A DNA stretch of 38,542 bases, taken from the NCBI GenBank assembly GCA_903828975.1, contig CAIKOD010000118.1, positions 1-38,542 on the forward strand, given 5' to 3'. Numbering within the stretch: position 1 is the first letter of the stretch; every line of letters begins with the position of its first letter. Origin of the DNA: an uncultured Methanomicrobiales archaeon (GTDB taxonomy: Archaea > Halobacteriota > Methanomicrobia > Methanomicrobiales > Methanospirillaceae). Shown here in pieces: positions 18,226 to 27,024 of the stretch. A program made the translations under genes and the position numbers. The notes under the pieces were generated by a model. That model made no database searches. It saw only the letters and a program-made list of their open reading frames with translations, and was not told where the DNA came from.

Positions 18226-18531
18226 ATGGGTTTTATGTCAGAATTTATGGAATTTCTTCAGGAATATAAGATCATCGGCCTCGCGATCGCCTTCATAATC
18301 GGTGTCGCTGCATCAGCCCTCGTAAAGTCTTTTGTTGATAACCTGGTTATGCCTGTTATAGCGGTATTAATTCCCGGAGGTGCCTGGAAAACCGCAACAG
18401 TTATCATTGGTCCAATGGTAATCGGCTGGGGCCCGTTCCTTTCAGATCTGATTTACTTTATCATTGTCGCACTGGTCGTCTTCATTGTCGCAAAGAAAGT
18501 GCTGAAAATGGATAAAGTCACCAAAATGTAA
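18226..18531 (+). CDS. mscL: MscL family large-conductance mechanosensitive channel
   Basis: This pore opens under membrane tension and releases solutes after osmotic downshock. The 101 aa protein has an amphipathic N-terminal helix (SEFMEFLQEY) and a first membrane helix, IIGLAIAFIIGVAASALVKS, with the small-residue pattern of the pore lining. Then come VDNLVMPVIAVL, a short periplasmic loop (about 62-72) and a second membrane helix (about 75-90) ending KKVLKMDKV. It is shorter than typical bacterial MscL (about 130-150 aa), mainly in the loop and C-terminal bundle. GAGG lies 12 bases before the ATG. It is probably monocistronic. Confidence 0.85.
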   Translation: MGFMSEFMEFLQEYKIIGLAIAFIIGVAASALVKSFVDNLVMPVIAVLIPGGAWKTATVIIGPMVIGWGPFLSDLIYFIIVALVVFIVAKKVLKMDKVTKM

Positions 18532-18587
18532 TTTTTTCCGGATTTATTCAAATCCTGCGTGTTTGGATAAAAGAAGAGAACATACAT

Positions 18588-18636
18588 AGACAGGGGGGGG
18601 TTTTATTTCCTCCCTGTCCCACCCCGATAAGATATC
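18588..18636 (-). repeat. Decayed fragment D of the MITE family
   Basis: Read on the - strand, this stretch matches the part of copy B around the GACAGGGAGGGGG hairpin (18945-18996). The order is the same: a GATA/GAGGGTGGGACAGGGAGG part, a loop, then CCCCCCCTGTCT. No recognisable ends remain. Confidence 0.55.
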
Positions 18637-18778
18637 CTACGGGCTGGGTTCATCTGCAGAATTCCAAAAAAATTCAGGGATTCAAAGACCATCCCTTATC
18701 CCAACCAGAACCCTTTTTAATTGTTAGAGATCTTGGGGCACGTTCCTGAGATAGTCAGACCTGACACCCACATAATGG

Positions 18779-19044
18779 GGCTTTGTTGAAACCCTCTAAA
18801 TCTATTTTGGTCATCCGGTTATTCTAAAATTTAGTCACGATTCCCGGGCTCCGCCCCGCCGCTTTGGCGGCCCCGGTTGGGATAGGGTATGATCTCAAAA
18901 TCTCTGAAATTTTTCTTTGAATACCCCAATTGAACCCTGAAAAAGAGTATCTTGACGAGGGTGGGACAGGGAGGGGGTGAAACCCCCTCCTGTCTGAGCA
19001 GTTCTTTTAATTTTTTTATTACGCGTAGGATTTCTACAGAGTCC
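18779..19044 (+). mobile_element. MITE-like element, copy B
   Basis: This is a 266 bp relative of copy A, missing about 90 bases of its left inner part: GGCTTTGTTGAAAC joins directly to the segment that follows the CCCCCTCAATC of copy A. The right end in reverse complement is GGACTCTGTAGAAATCC. CATAATGG occurs on both sides (18771-18778 and 19044-19051), an exact 7-8 bp target duplication. A perfect GC hairpin occupies 18965-18994. No coding potential is seen. Confidence 0.8.
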
Positions 19045-19137
19045 ATAATGGATTTACTTCCGGATTTATTTTTCATTTGCACCGGTTTTCTTTTTAGAAT
19101 TGCAGGGTTTCAAAGAATAGTGTGTGGTCCCTGGAAA

Positions 19138-20988
19138 TCATGGGAAAGCCAGGTGGATACCTGCACCGATGGCCAGCCCGAGAATCAACGTGTACGTCGT
19201 CACCAGGACAACCGTCTTTAACCCCATCTGCCGGTAGAGGACGGCAATCGTGGATATACACGGGACAAACAGTACACTGATTATAGCCCAGGTATACAAC
19301 TGGACCTGGGTCATTACTGTATTCAGTGCAGGCGTACCGGCAAGGACCACCAATGCCCCGAGTGCCATCTCCTTCCGGAGGATCCCGAACATAAGGGCCG
19401 TTGTTGCGTAGGCAGGAAGCCCGAGCACCATTGTTGAAAATGGCGCGATAAAATTCGTAAATGCTGTTATTATCCCATAATACTGCAGTAACCCGAGTAT
19501 AACACTGCTGAGTATCAGCAGGGGCATTGCAATGATGAGAAATTCAGAAATTTTTCTCCACGATTTTTTCACTACATTACCGGCCTGCGGTGCCCGGAGC
19601 GGCGCCATCTCCATGATCATACCAAACCGTTCTCCCGGTGTTATCCGTGAGAGAAACAGCCCGGTAAGTACGACAAGAATGAATACGATAAGGTAAATTG
19701 AAAGTGCCCACCAGATACCAACAAAGGTTGCGACAACCCCGGCGATAATCACCGTCCGGGCAGAGCACGGGATCATGGTCACGAGAAATGAGGCAATAAA
19801 ACGCTCACGGCGCGATGCGAGGAGCCTGATGCTCATCACCGCAGGCACGGTACAGCCGAATCCAAGTATGAGTGGAATTATTGCCTGGCCATGCATGCCT
19901 ATCCTGTGCATCGCCTGGTCTGCCAGGAAGGCTGCTCGTGTCAGGTAGCCTGAGTCCTCTAAAATTGATATAAAGATATAGAATGTAAAAATGAAAGGAA
20001 ATGCGATGCCAATCCCTGCCTGAAGTCCAAGGAGAACAGAAATTGAAACCTGCTGGAGGAGTGGTGGCAGGCTGAGCGAAAGGAGCGGTGCAACCAGGTA
20101 GGTAGTAAAGAAAGCAACAATAATCCTTTCGAGCCATGAACCTATGGTAAATACCACGATCAGGATCCCGATAAGTATGGCCGCCATAATGGGGATGCCG
20201 GGTATACTCTTTGTAAGAAGCCGGTCCAGGTCGAACGCTGGTTTTTTTTGCCTGGTAGTAATTACACGGTCTGCCAGCTGTTCGGCAAAATGGTGACGGT
20301 TTGCTGAAATAATCTGGCGCGGGGACATCTTGTGCCGGTTTTCAATCTCGCCCGCGATTGCGGCAGACGAATCAAGCATTTCCTGGTCTGCCCCAATCCC
20401 TTCGAGTGAAAGGATAGCAACCGGTCTTGAGACCGGGAAGTTACCCATAATGCTTGTGACAGCAGCCTCGATGTGGTGGTCATACGCCACGGCAACGGTT
20501 GCAGGACAGGCAGAACTGAGCGCAGAAGGGAGAATCTGGCCGGTCCCCCTTCCATGGATCGCTGCTGTCATAATGACGGGGCAACCAAGAATTTTCGATA
20601 ATTCTGTTGAGTCGACAGATATACCAAATTTTTCTGCCTCGTCCGCCATATTCAGGACAACAAGCAGGGGCAGGCCATATTCCGCCACCTGGAGAAACAG
20701 GTACAGGTTTCTTTCAAGGTGAACTGCATCCAGTATCGCGATTACCAGGTCAAGTTCATGGCGTTCCAGCATGCCATTGACTAGTTTCTCTTCATCTGAA
20801 TCCCCGTCAAGCGAATAAATGCCGGGGAGGTCGCAGATTCCAAATTTTTCACGCTGGTAGCAGACATGTCCTTTTTCAAGTCCGACCGTTGTACCGGGAT
20901 AATTGCTTACCTCCACTCCGAGCCCTGTCAACTGGTTAAAGATCAGCGATTTCCCGACATTCGGATTTCCGATAAGCCCGATCTTCAT
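19138..20988 (-). CDS. feoB: Ferrous iron transporter FeoB
   Basis: This is the GTPase-coupled Fe2+ importer of the cell membrane. The 616 aa protein has an N-terminal G domain with G1 GNPNVGKS, the switch NYPGTTV, G3 DLPGIYSL and G4 NMAD. A helical GDI-like region follows (about 170-245). The C-terminal pore domain has the gate motifs around LILGFGCTVPAVMSIR and LVTMIPCSARTVIIAG with their conserved cysteines. It begins immediately after the stop of the DtxR-FeoA gene, whose end contains its GGAG site, so the two are co-translated. It is a shorter form than E. coli FeoB (773 aa). Confidence 0.95.
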   Translation of the reverse strand: MKIGLIGNPNVGKSLIFNQLTGLGVEVSNYPGTTVGLEKGHVCYQREKFGICDLPGIYSLDGDSDEEKLVNGMLERHELDLVIAILDAVHLERNLYLFLQVAEYGLPLLVVLNMADEAEKFGISVDSTELSKILGCPVIMTAAIHGRGTGQILPSALSSACPATVAVAYDHHIEAAVTSIMGNFPVSRPVAILSLEGIGADQEMLDSSAAIAGEIENRHKMSPRQIISANRHHFAEQLADRVITTRQKKPAFDLDRLLTKSIPGIPIMAAILIGILIVVFTIGSWLERIIVAFFTTYLVAPLLSLSLPPLLQQVSISVLLGLQAGIGIAFPFIFTFYIFISILEDSGYLTRAAFLADQAMHRIGMHGQAIIPLILGFGCTVPAVMSIRLLASRRERFIASFLVTMIPCSARTVIIAGVVATFVGIWWALSIYLIVFILVVLTGLFLSRITPGERFGMIMEMAPLRAPQAGNVVKKSWRKISEFLIIAMPLLILSSVILGLLQYYGIITAFTNFIAPFSTMVLGLPAYATTALMFGILRKEMALGALVVLAGTPALNTVMTQVQLYTWAIISVLFVPCISTIAVLYRQMGLKTVVLVTTYTLILGLAIGAGIHLAFP

Positions 20989-21714
20989 TTACATTTTCTC
21001 CACAAGAATAGTCCCTGCGATCTCAGGTGATAACGCGATGTCGCATTCCTTAACCTGGAGAACTACTGCGTTGTTATGAAGTTTTCTCTTTAAAATAACC
21101 ACTTCCCCGGGAATTACCCCGAGGTCGATTAACCTGTGAAGATACTCACCACCCGTGATCCCCATGACGGTCAGGGGAATGGATTCCGTCGCATCGATGA
21201 GAGAACGAAATGTCAGGCCGGTAGATGGTCCCACATGGGGGGCCTTTTTTTCTCCCGGCGTTATGCCTGGATCGGGGGGTTTCGGAGTACTATTGTTCAT
21301 TGGTTGGCAAAGGGGGGTATTCATCCGGTGCCGGCTTCTTCTGGACCCGGCTTTATTCACGTAGCTGCCTATCCGGTTGATGGCACTATCGGATATGGAA
21401 TGCTCCAGCACACACGCCTCGTCCGAGGCTGCACGCTCTTCCATCCCAAGGATCTCGCCAAGAAAGCATTGCAGGACACGATGTTTTTTCAGTACACGTT
21501 CTGCTGTACTATGTCCCTGGACCGTGAGGCTGATAGCCCCTTTTTCGTCGAAAACAAGGTCCCCCTGATTTTCAAGACTTTTTAAGTCCGCTGATGCGGT
21601 ATCCTCCCCAATTGACAGGTCTTCCGCGACATCTTTTGCAGAAGGTGTGGCCTGGGCAGCAAGATGCCTCACCAGTACTGCTTCAAGATAATCTTCCCGT
21701 TCAGAGGATTCCAT
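20989..21714 (-). CDS. DtxR-family metal-dependent repressor with C-terminal FeoA domain
   Basis: The 241 aa protein has a winged-helix DNA-binding domain (about 1-62), a DtxR metal-binding and dimerisation domain (about 65-125, with KKHRVLQCFL and the EACVLEHSIS ligand helix), a Pro-rich linker (about 140-160), and a FeoA/SH3-like domain (about 166-241, LTVMGITGGEYLHRLIDLGV). As the first gene of a two-gene operon with feoB, it is probably an Fe2+-dependent autorepressor. The FeoA domain could also contact FeoB, which has no separate feoA here. The Shine-Dalgarno site is weak. Confidence 0.88.
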   Translation of the reverse strand: MESSEREDYLEAVLVRHLAAQATPSAKDVAEDLSIGEDTASADLKSLENQGDLVFDEKGAISLTVQGHSTAERVLKKHRVLQCFLGEILGMEERAASDEACVLEHSISDSAINRIGSYVNKAGSRRSRHRMNTPLCQPMNNSTPKPPDPGITPGEKKAPHVGPSTGLTFRSLIDATESIPLTVMGITGGEYLHRLIDLGVIPGEVVILKRKLHNNAVVLQVKECDIALSPEIAGTILVEKM

Positions 21715-21785
21715 ACCAATCGTATGATTCAGTTCTATTTTATGGATTTGTTACGGTCACCACACTAATGCCTTCGGGTACTATA

Positions 21786-21806
21786 GCAGGAATGACCCAT
21801 TCCTGC
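21786..21806. promoter_or_regulatory. Perfect inverted repeat upstream of the feo operon
   Basis: GCAGGAATG and CATTCCTGC are perfect nine-base arms around a three-base centre. The site lies 72 bases before the start of the DtxR-FeoA gene and beyond a TATA-like stretch near 21735-21745. A metal-repressor operator is the preferred reading. A terminator of the acs locus is less likely because no T-run follows on the - strand. Confidence 0.45.
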
Positions 21807-21897
21807 TCCGGATTTAGATGGGTAAGAAATAAGAAAGAGATCATGCAGGAAACTGTTCCAGAGGTCCTGCAACAATATAACGACTTGCAATAACGGT

Positions 21898-22671
21898 TTA
21901 TTTTACACGTTCCTTTTCTTTTTTATCCGCAAATTCGATCAATTTTATTGCCATTTCCTTTACCGCTTCCCTCGCAGGACTCCCTTCCGGGACCAGGGAC
22001 ACCGGTGTCGCCGCAAGGTCCGCAGCTTCCACGGCAGGATCATAGGGGACCACTGCGAGGGGGGCATCCTCAAAAACCCCTGCAGGGGCTACACCGCTTT
22101 TATACCGGTTAAAAACCAGGTGCATAGCTGAACGGTCGATGCCAAGGTCAAGAGCAATATCGATGATCCGGGAAGCTGTACGAAGACCCCGTGCACCGGG
22201 GTCACTCACAATCAGGAGGAGGTCAGGTATGCCTATAGTGCCCCTGCTGATATGTTCCATCCCCGCTTCTGAATCAATAATGATGAACTGGTAATCACGC
22301 TCAAGCAGACGCATGCAGGTTTTAAGAAGATCGTTTGCAAAACAATAACACCCGGTCCCTTCAGGTCTGCCCATCGCTATCAGGTCAAAGCCGTCGTCCT
22401 CAACGAGCACCTGGTAAAACCGGAACCTGATATATTCAGTGCGTGTCATCCCGGCAGGAATACTCTTCGTGAATGCATCTTCGCGCATCCCGCCAAGGTT
22501 TTCCCGTACCTCCACGCCAAGTGCCTCATGAAAATTTGCATTCGGGTCAGCATCTACCGCAAGCACCGGTGCTTTCCCAAGACCGATTAGGGCCCGCACC
22601 AGCAGGGAACTAATTGTCGTTTTTCCTGTACCCCCCTTACCTGCAACGGCAATGGTATACGGGACAATCAT
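21898..22671 (-). CDS. CooC/AcsF-like nickel-insertion ATPase
   Basis: This is a MinD/ParA-type P-loop ATPase of 257 aa. It has a deviant Walker A KGGTGKTT (12-19), a DADPN switch I and an IIIDSEAGMEH switch II. The CXC pair in GTGCYC (C108, C110) is the metal-binding motif of CooC, which delivers nickel to CO dehydrogenase. The related AcsF loads the acetyl-CoA synthase A-cluster. Because the locus encodes acetyl-CoA synthase but no CO dehydrogenase, A-cluster nickel loading is the likelier job (inference). It is the last gene of the locus. A 48-base gap with an AT-rich, T-rich stretch precedes it, so it might also have its own promoter. Confidence 0.88.
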   Translation of the reverse strand: MIVPYTIAVAGKGGTGKTTISSLLVRALIGLGKAPVLAVDADPNANFHEALGVEVRENLGGMREDAFTKSIPAGMTRTEYIRFRFYQVLVEDDGFDLIAMGRPEGTGCYCFANDLLKTCMRLLERDYQFIIIDSEAGMEHISRGTIGIPDLLLIVSDPGARGLRTASRIIDIALDLGIDRSAMHLVFNRYKSGVAPAGVFEDAPLAVVPYDPAVEAADLAATPVSLVPEGSPAREAVKEMAIKLIEFADKKEKERVK

Positions 22672-22719
22672 AGTTCAGACCACCCGCCTTTATCAGGGCA
22701 GGCTGAAAAAAATATATTT

Positions 22720-23766
22720 CTACGGCCTTTCATTAATTTTATTCCCCCTCACATGGGCTGATATCATAGCGGCTGTTTCCATAATGTTACATGATTCTGT
22801 TTCGGTGGCGAATCGTATTCCACAGCTTGGGGTTATTATTGATTGGGCATCAAATAATTTTTCCGGGATATATGAGGTCACTTCTTTCCTGATGCTCATG
22901 TAGCGTTCATACAGTGATTCCGGGGTTTCCCCGGAAAAAACACGGTTATCGGCAGGCACAACACCCCATGCGACAACACCGCCCCGTTCAAGGTAGGTAA
23001 AAAGATCATCCCTGTACAGGAGAAATTCCTTCGTCGTCGCATAAGCATCAAACGATACCACACCCGGTTCAAGGGAAAAAATAAAACTCCAGTCGGTATT
23101 ACTGCAGCAATGAATGCCTATGCTCCCCTGGAGCAGATCTGCGATATCATGCCAGCCTGATTTGACGGTATCCATGTCTATCGGGACTACCGATGACCCA
23201 AGGGCAGCCAGGTACGGTTCGTTCAACATCACCAGGGTATTCGTGCCCCCTGCATTCCAGGTAAGTGTCTGTTCGAGCCAGCGGGCCCGGAGGGCGATCA
23301 ACTTCGAGAGGACGTCAGCGTACTGGCTGTCATAATATATCGGCCGTTTCTCTGCATCCACAACCTGCATACCAAACGTTACCGGTCCCGTGACCTGGCA
23401 TTTCAGTGCGAAGGGAGAGAGAAATTTCCTTTTTATAAATTCGTGAAAGCCTGAGGCATATTCCGTTGCAATTGCATAGGGTGAATAATTCCCTTCGATA
23501 TAATCGAGATAGATCTGTTCCATTACTCCCGAAAGATCCGCTTCACGGTCAACAAGCAGCCTTTCCTCCCTGATTACCCTTCCAGGGAGGCATTCTGAAT
23601 CACAAAATACAATATTTTCCAGAATTCCCCTGTTGGGGAGTGAGGGTGCATACGGTAACTGCGGGAATATCCTGATCACCTCATCACATGCTTTCACAGG
23701 GTCTGTATGCGGAAGGCTCCCTATGCCGGTCGCAAGGCTCCCGGGGGATGCCAGGTGAACCGCCAT
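22720..23766 (-). CDS. Core-MetE methyltransferase, probable folate-independent methionine synthase
   Basis: The 348 aa protein covers only the catalytic barrel of cobalamin-independent methionine synthase. The N-terminal folate-binding half is absent. It has the opening LATGIGSLPHTDP, a zinc-binding HCC motif (H219, C221) and a late cysteine in TPSCGIRF (C315) matching the DCG ligand of MetE. The acidic ligand may be D240. Core-MetE proteins (MesA-MesD families) make methionine from homocysteine with methyl-corrinoid donors. Here it follows the corrinoid Fe-S protein genes and their activator, so methyl-CFeSP is the likely donor. The ATG at 23766 overlaps the upstream stop (TAATG), and GGGAG lies about eight bases ahead. 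An in-frame ATG at 23802 is less likely. Confidence 0.82.
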   Translation of the reverse strand: MAVHLASPGSLATGIGSLPHTDPVKACDEVIRIFPQLPYAPSLPNRGILENIVFCDSECLPGRVIREERLLVDREADLSGVMEQIYLDYIEGNYSPYAIATEYASGFHEFIKRKFLSPFALKCQVTGPVTFGMQVVDAEKRPIYYDSQYADVLSKLIALRARWLEQTLTWNAGGTNTLVMLNEPYLAALGSSVVPIDMDTVKSGWHDIADLLQGSIGIHCCSNTDWSFIFSLEPGVVSFDAYATTKEFLLYRDDLFTYLERGGVVAWGVVPADNRVFSGETPESLYERYMSIRKEVTSYIPEKLFDAQSIITPSCGIRFATETESCNIMETAAMISAHVRGNKINERP

Positions 23767-25682
23767 TATGGTACTCCCGGGGGAATTTTTTTCAACCGGC
23801 ACTCATCGAGCATTTTCTGGACCCGGGGGAATAATGAGAGGTCTGTGTGGGGAAGGAACGAACTGCCGGTATACTCATCCATAAAGGACGACTCGGCATT
23901 CAGTTCGATATAGGCGATATTCTTTGCAATTTCATCAAGTGTTTTTCTTTTTTTCCGGTTGATCAATGCCATATTCGCTCCCTCAACGGCCCCGTTCCCA
24001 ATATTTCTTATCTGTTCAATGGGGACTTCAGGAATAAGCCCGATCATGATCGCATTTTCCTTGTGAATATAATTTCCAAATGCCCCTGAAAAATAGATGG
24101 TTGATAGTTCGTTTCGTGTAATCCCGGCCTGTTTCATAAGAGTTATGCAGGCAGCAAGAACTGAGGCCTTGCTCATAATCAGGTTCTTGATATCATTCTC
24201 GGTGATTACAATATCCTTGTTATTTCCACTTTCCTGTTTCCATGCAATGACGTATTCGGGGAAATGGACCCCCTGCCTGATACGCGGATGGATGATTTCA
24301 GTGTTGATCCGCCCTGTCCTGTCCACGACGCAGGCCCTGAGAAGGTCGGCAAGAAGGTCGATAAGCCCGGAACCACAAATCCCCATCGGTTTTATGCTGT
24401 TTATGGTCTGGTATTGGGGTTCCAGTGTTACCGGATCTATCGTGATGCGTTCAATTGCACCGGGGTTCGCTCTCATCCCAAAGAGGACCTCCCCACCTTC
24501 AAGGGCAGGCCCTGCAGCACCGGCACACGAGAACATCCAGTCACGGTTCCCAAGTACCACCTCAAAATTTGTTCCGATATCTACAAGAAGTGATATCTCA
24601 TCCCGTTCACCCATACCGGACGCAAGGATGTCAGCAATGATATCACCACCAATGAAATCAGAAACGGCAGGGAATAAGAAGACCGAAGCATCCTTCGCAA
24701 CCTCAATCCCAAGCCTCGGTGCTGCGGTGGTCAGGTAACGCCGCACTACCGGGACATAGGGCTCCTCGATCATGTACGCCGGGTCAATACCAAGGAGGAT
24801 GTGAGTCATGATTGTGTTCCCGGCAACGACAACCTCATAGATATCCTCCCTGTCGATCCCGGCACCATTCGCGGCAGTGGTGATTGCAAGGTTGATACTC
24901 TCGGCTGCAAGCGCCTGTAACTTGGGGAGCCCGTTCTTTCTTGCGAAATTCACCCTCGATAGGATGTCCTCTCCGCAGCTGATCTGGCGGTTATAATTTG
25001 ATGCAATACCAACAACATGCCCATCAACAAGACTTCGAATATATGCAACGACCGTGGTAGTGCCGAGATCTATGGCAACCCCGTAGAGTTCTTTTCTGGT
25101 GTCCCCCTTCTCAATATCAATAATCCGGTACCCGCCAGGTACAAGTGCGAGGGTTGCGGTAACCCTCCACCCGCTGTCACGGAGGACACGGGGCATCCCC
25201 CGGAGGACATCAAGGGGGGCATACATTTTCTCTGCCAGGGGACCACCCTGTTTCTGGATCCCCCATACAAGCCTTGTAAGGTCAGGGGACGGGTCTTCAA
25301 GTGTCGGGGGTGAGAGCTCGACATAATATTTCCATACGGACGGCTGAAAGGGGGTCTCGATACCAAGAGATTCCATCAGGATTTTCTGCTGCTGGATAAG
25401 TGAACTATCAGGGATCATGACATGGAGGTCATCCCTTACAACAGCCTGGCAGGCAAGACATGCACCCTGGCCAAGTTCATCGGCAGTAAAAAATTTTCCG
25501 AACTTTTCACGGTCAAATTCCACTGAACCGTTTTTTATGTAGACAATGCATTTTCCGCACTTGCCCTGCCCACCACAGACAACATTCATCTGGATTTGGG
25601 CACGCTGTATTGCATCAAGAATCGTACTCCCCGGTTCCACGGTGATCTTCCGGTAACTGGGGAGGAACGTGATGGAAGGCAT
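23766..25682 (-). CDS. RACo-like reductive activator of corrinoid protein
   Basis: The 638 aa protein has an N-terminal [2Fe-2S] ferredoxin domain (C36, C42 and C45 in CGGQGKCGKC, and C75 or C78 in CLACQ), a linker region (about 90-195), and an ASKHA-type ATPase domain with VAIDLGTTTVVAYI, VVVAGNTIMTH, LLVDIGTNFEVVLG and YFSGAFGNYI. Such proteins use ATP to return inactive Co(II) corrinoid protein to Co(I). The substrate is probably the CdhDE protein encoded next to it. It starts one base after the cdhE stop, a clear sign of co-transcription. Confidence 0.92.
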   Translation of the reverse strand: MPSITFLPSYRKITVEPGSTILDAIQRAQIQMNVVCGGQGKCGKCIVYIKNGSVEFDREKFGKFFTADELGQGACLACQAVVRDDLHVMIPDSSLIQQQKILMESLGIETPFQPSVWKYYVELSPPTLEDPSPDLTRLVWGIQKQGGPLAEKMYAPLDVLRGMPRVLRDSGWRVTATLALVPGGYRIIDIEKGDTRKELYGVAIDLGTTTVVAYIRSLVDGHVVGIASNYNRQISCGEDILSRVNFARKNGLPKLQALAAESINLAITTAANGAGIDREDIYEVVVAGNTIMTHILLGIDPAYMIEEPYVPVVRRYLTTAAPRLGIEVAKDASVFLFPAVSDFIGGDIIADILASGMGERDEISLLVDIGTNFEVVLGNRDWMFSCAGAAGPALEGGEVLFGMRANPGAIERITIDPVTLEPQYQTINSIKPMGICGSGLIDLLADLLRACVVDRTGRINTEIIHPRIRQGVHFPEYVIAWKQESGNNKDIVITENDIKNLIMSKASVLAACITLMKQAGITRNELSTIYFSGAFGNYIHKENAIMIGLIPEVPIEQIRNIGNGAVEGANMALINRKKRKTLDEIAKNIAYIELNAESSFMDEYTGSSFLPHTDLSLFPRVQKMLDECRLKKIPPGVP

Positions 25683-27020
25683 CTAGATTTTCCACTCCTT
25701 TTGAAGGTAATCTCCTATTTCTGCGGCATCACGGGGCCCTACAAGGACTTTCCAGCCGGTCTCCTCTTCGATCTTGCCGGAAAGCGGCGAGGCATAGCCG
25801 GGGATAATAAGACGGCGGTGCGAAACAAGATTTTCGAGGTCGAATTTTTTGATGGAGTCCCTGACAAGTGTCTCATTCAGCTTTCCCGCTGCAACCGCAG
25901 TAAGTACAGACAACCCCTCGGTGTCAACGATGAACATGTAACAGGGGACCCGGCTTGACTCAAGGTACCCCTGAACGGTGAAGTAGGTCAGTGAGAAGTT
26001 TACGGTAAGCAGTACCGGTGACTCTTTCCCCGGGTTACCAACAGGATATATCCCCGGGTTCATCTGGATCGGTTTCTGGGGGTCAGTATAGATGTTCTGG
26101 CGGAGGGTAAGTGTCGCTACTGATGATGCAGGCCCAAGTGCCGGGGTCACGATCACTCCTGCGTATTTGTCGATTCCCAGAACAAGCGCCGTGTCCTGCA
26201 TCTCGTAACGTGTTGTATCAAGGAAGATTGGATAACCAAGTTCTGGTGCAGACCGGGAGATAGATTTCTGCCGGATTTCGGTTGCTGCAGGGACATAGTC
26301 CCGGAGTGAAGGGAACGACAGGTCAAGAAGCAGGTCAGTAATACCTTCTGCATTGCAAAGTTTTGTCATCTCGCCCAGCGATTCAAGGTCTTTTGCACTT
26401 ACAACAAGCGGTGACCCGAATTTTTTCGCAAGGGCACACATTGGTTTGTACGTGTCTTTTGTGGCTGAGTAAATGAGAGGGCGGAAATTTCCGCATTTTT
26501 TAAGGCCTTCTTCCTGAACCACGGGGTCCGCAGCCATTAATACTTCGGGAATATGCGTCCCTGTTGCCTCTACAACACCCACTGCCTTTGAAAATACATC
26601 CGGATCCCCGCTTTCATTCGTTATTGCAACCCCGGAGAAGGTTAAATCGGTCCCTACCCTGACAAAATGTTCTGATCCTACTCTCCGGGTCACAGATTCA
26701 ATTTTTTCAGCAGGCCAGATGTCAGATACCTGGAACATGATGCCTGGCGGGTGATAGAACGTTTTTTCATGGCGGAAGACTACAAATTCCTCTCCAACTG
26801 CAAACCTCCGTTCTCCAACCCCGATCTTCACCAGCTGGATCGGAGGGCGTGTGGACGCACCAAGAATGTTTTTCGCATTGAGGTCGAGATAGGGACATTT
26901 ATCTATGTCACCCTTACCACTGGCGAGTTTCATTGCGAAGGTCAGGCAGGTCGGGTCCCCGCACTCTTTGCAGTTCTTTTTAGGCAGTAACTTGTAAATG
27001 TCAAGGGCTTTCAGTACCAT
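25683..27020 (-). CDS. cdhE: Corrinoid iron-sulfur protein large subunit (CdhE/AcsC)
   Basis: This is the gamma subunit of the acetyl-CoA decarbonylase/synthase system. It carries the methyl-cobamide and a [4Fe-4S] cluster. The 445 aa protein has the N-terminal cluster motif with C17, C20, C25 and C42, then a TIM barrel and a C-terminal corrinoid-binding domain (from about 320; LTVNFSLTYF, VVDTEGLSVLTAVAAG-like, IPGYASPLSG). The start at 27020 lies four bases after the cdhD stop and removes an unrelated 14-residue extension. It forms a heterodimer with CdhD. Confidence 0.94.
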   Translation of the reverse strand: MVLKALDIYKLLPKKNCKECGDPTCLTFAMKLASGKGDIDKCPYLDLNAKNILGASTRPPIQLVKIGVGERRFAVGEEFVVFRHEKTFYHPPGIMFQVSDIWPAEKIESVTRRVGSEHFVRVGTDLTFSGVAITNESGDPDVFSKAVGVVEATGTHIPEVLMAADPVVQEEGLKKCGNFRPLIYSATKDTYKPMCALAKKFGSPLVVSAKDLESLGEMTKLCNAEGITDLLLDLSFPSLRDYVPAATEIRQKSISRSAPELGYPIFLDTTRYEMQDTALVLGIDKYAGVIVTPALGPASSVATLTLRQNIYTDPQKPIQMNPGIYPVGNPGKESPVLLTVNFSLTYFTVQGYLESSRVPCYMFIVDTEGLSVLTAVAAGKLNETLVRDSIKKFDLENLVSHRRLIIPGYASPLSGKIEEETGWKVLVGPRDAAEIGDYLQKEWKI

Positions 27021-27024
27021 AATT

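Noticed and set aside
21786-21806. Reading the palindrome as a terminator of the acs locus
   Set aside because: No T-run follows on the - strand, and the site lies 92 bases beyond the stop of the last gene and near the feo promoter.
22652-22903. 83-codon + strand ORF across the end of the core-MetE gene
   Set aside because: It is a shadow of the well-supported - strand gene, and its hydrophobic look comes from the AT-rich spacer.
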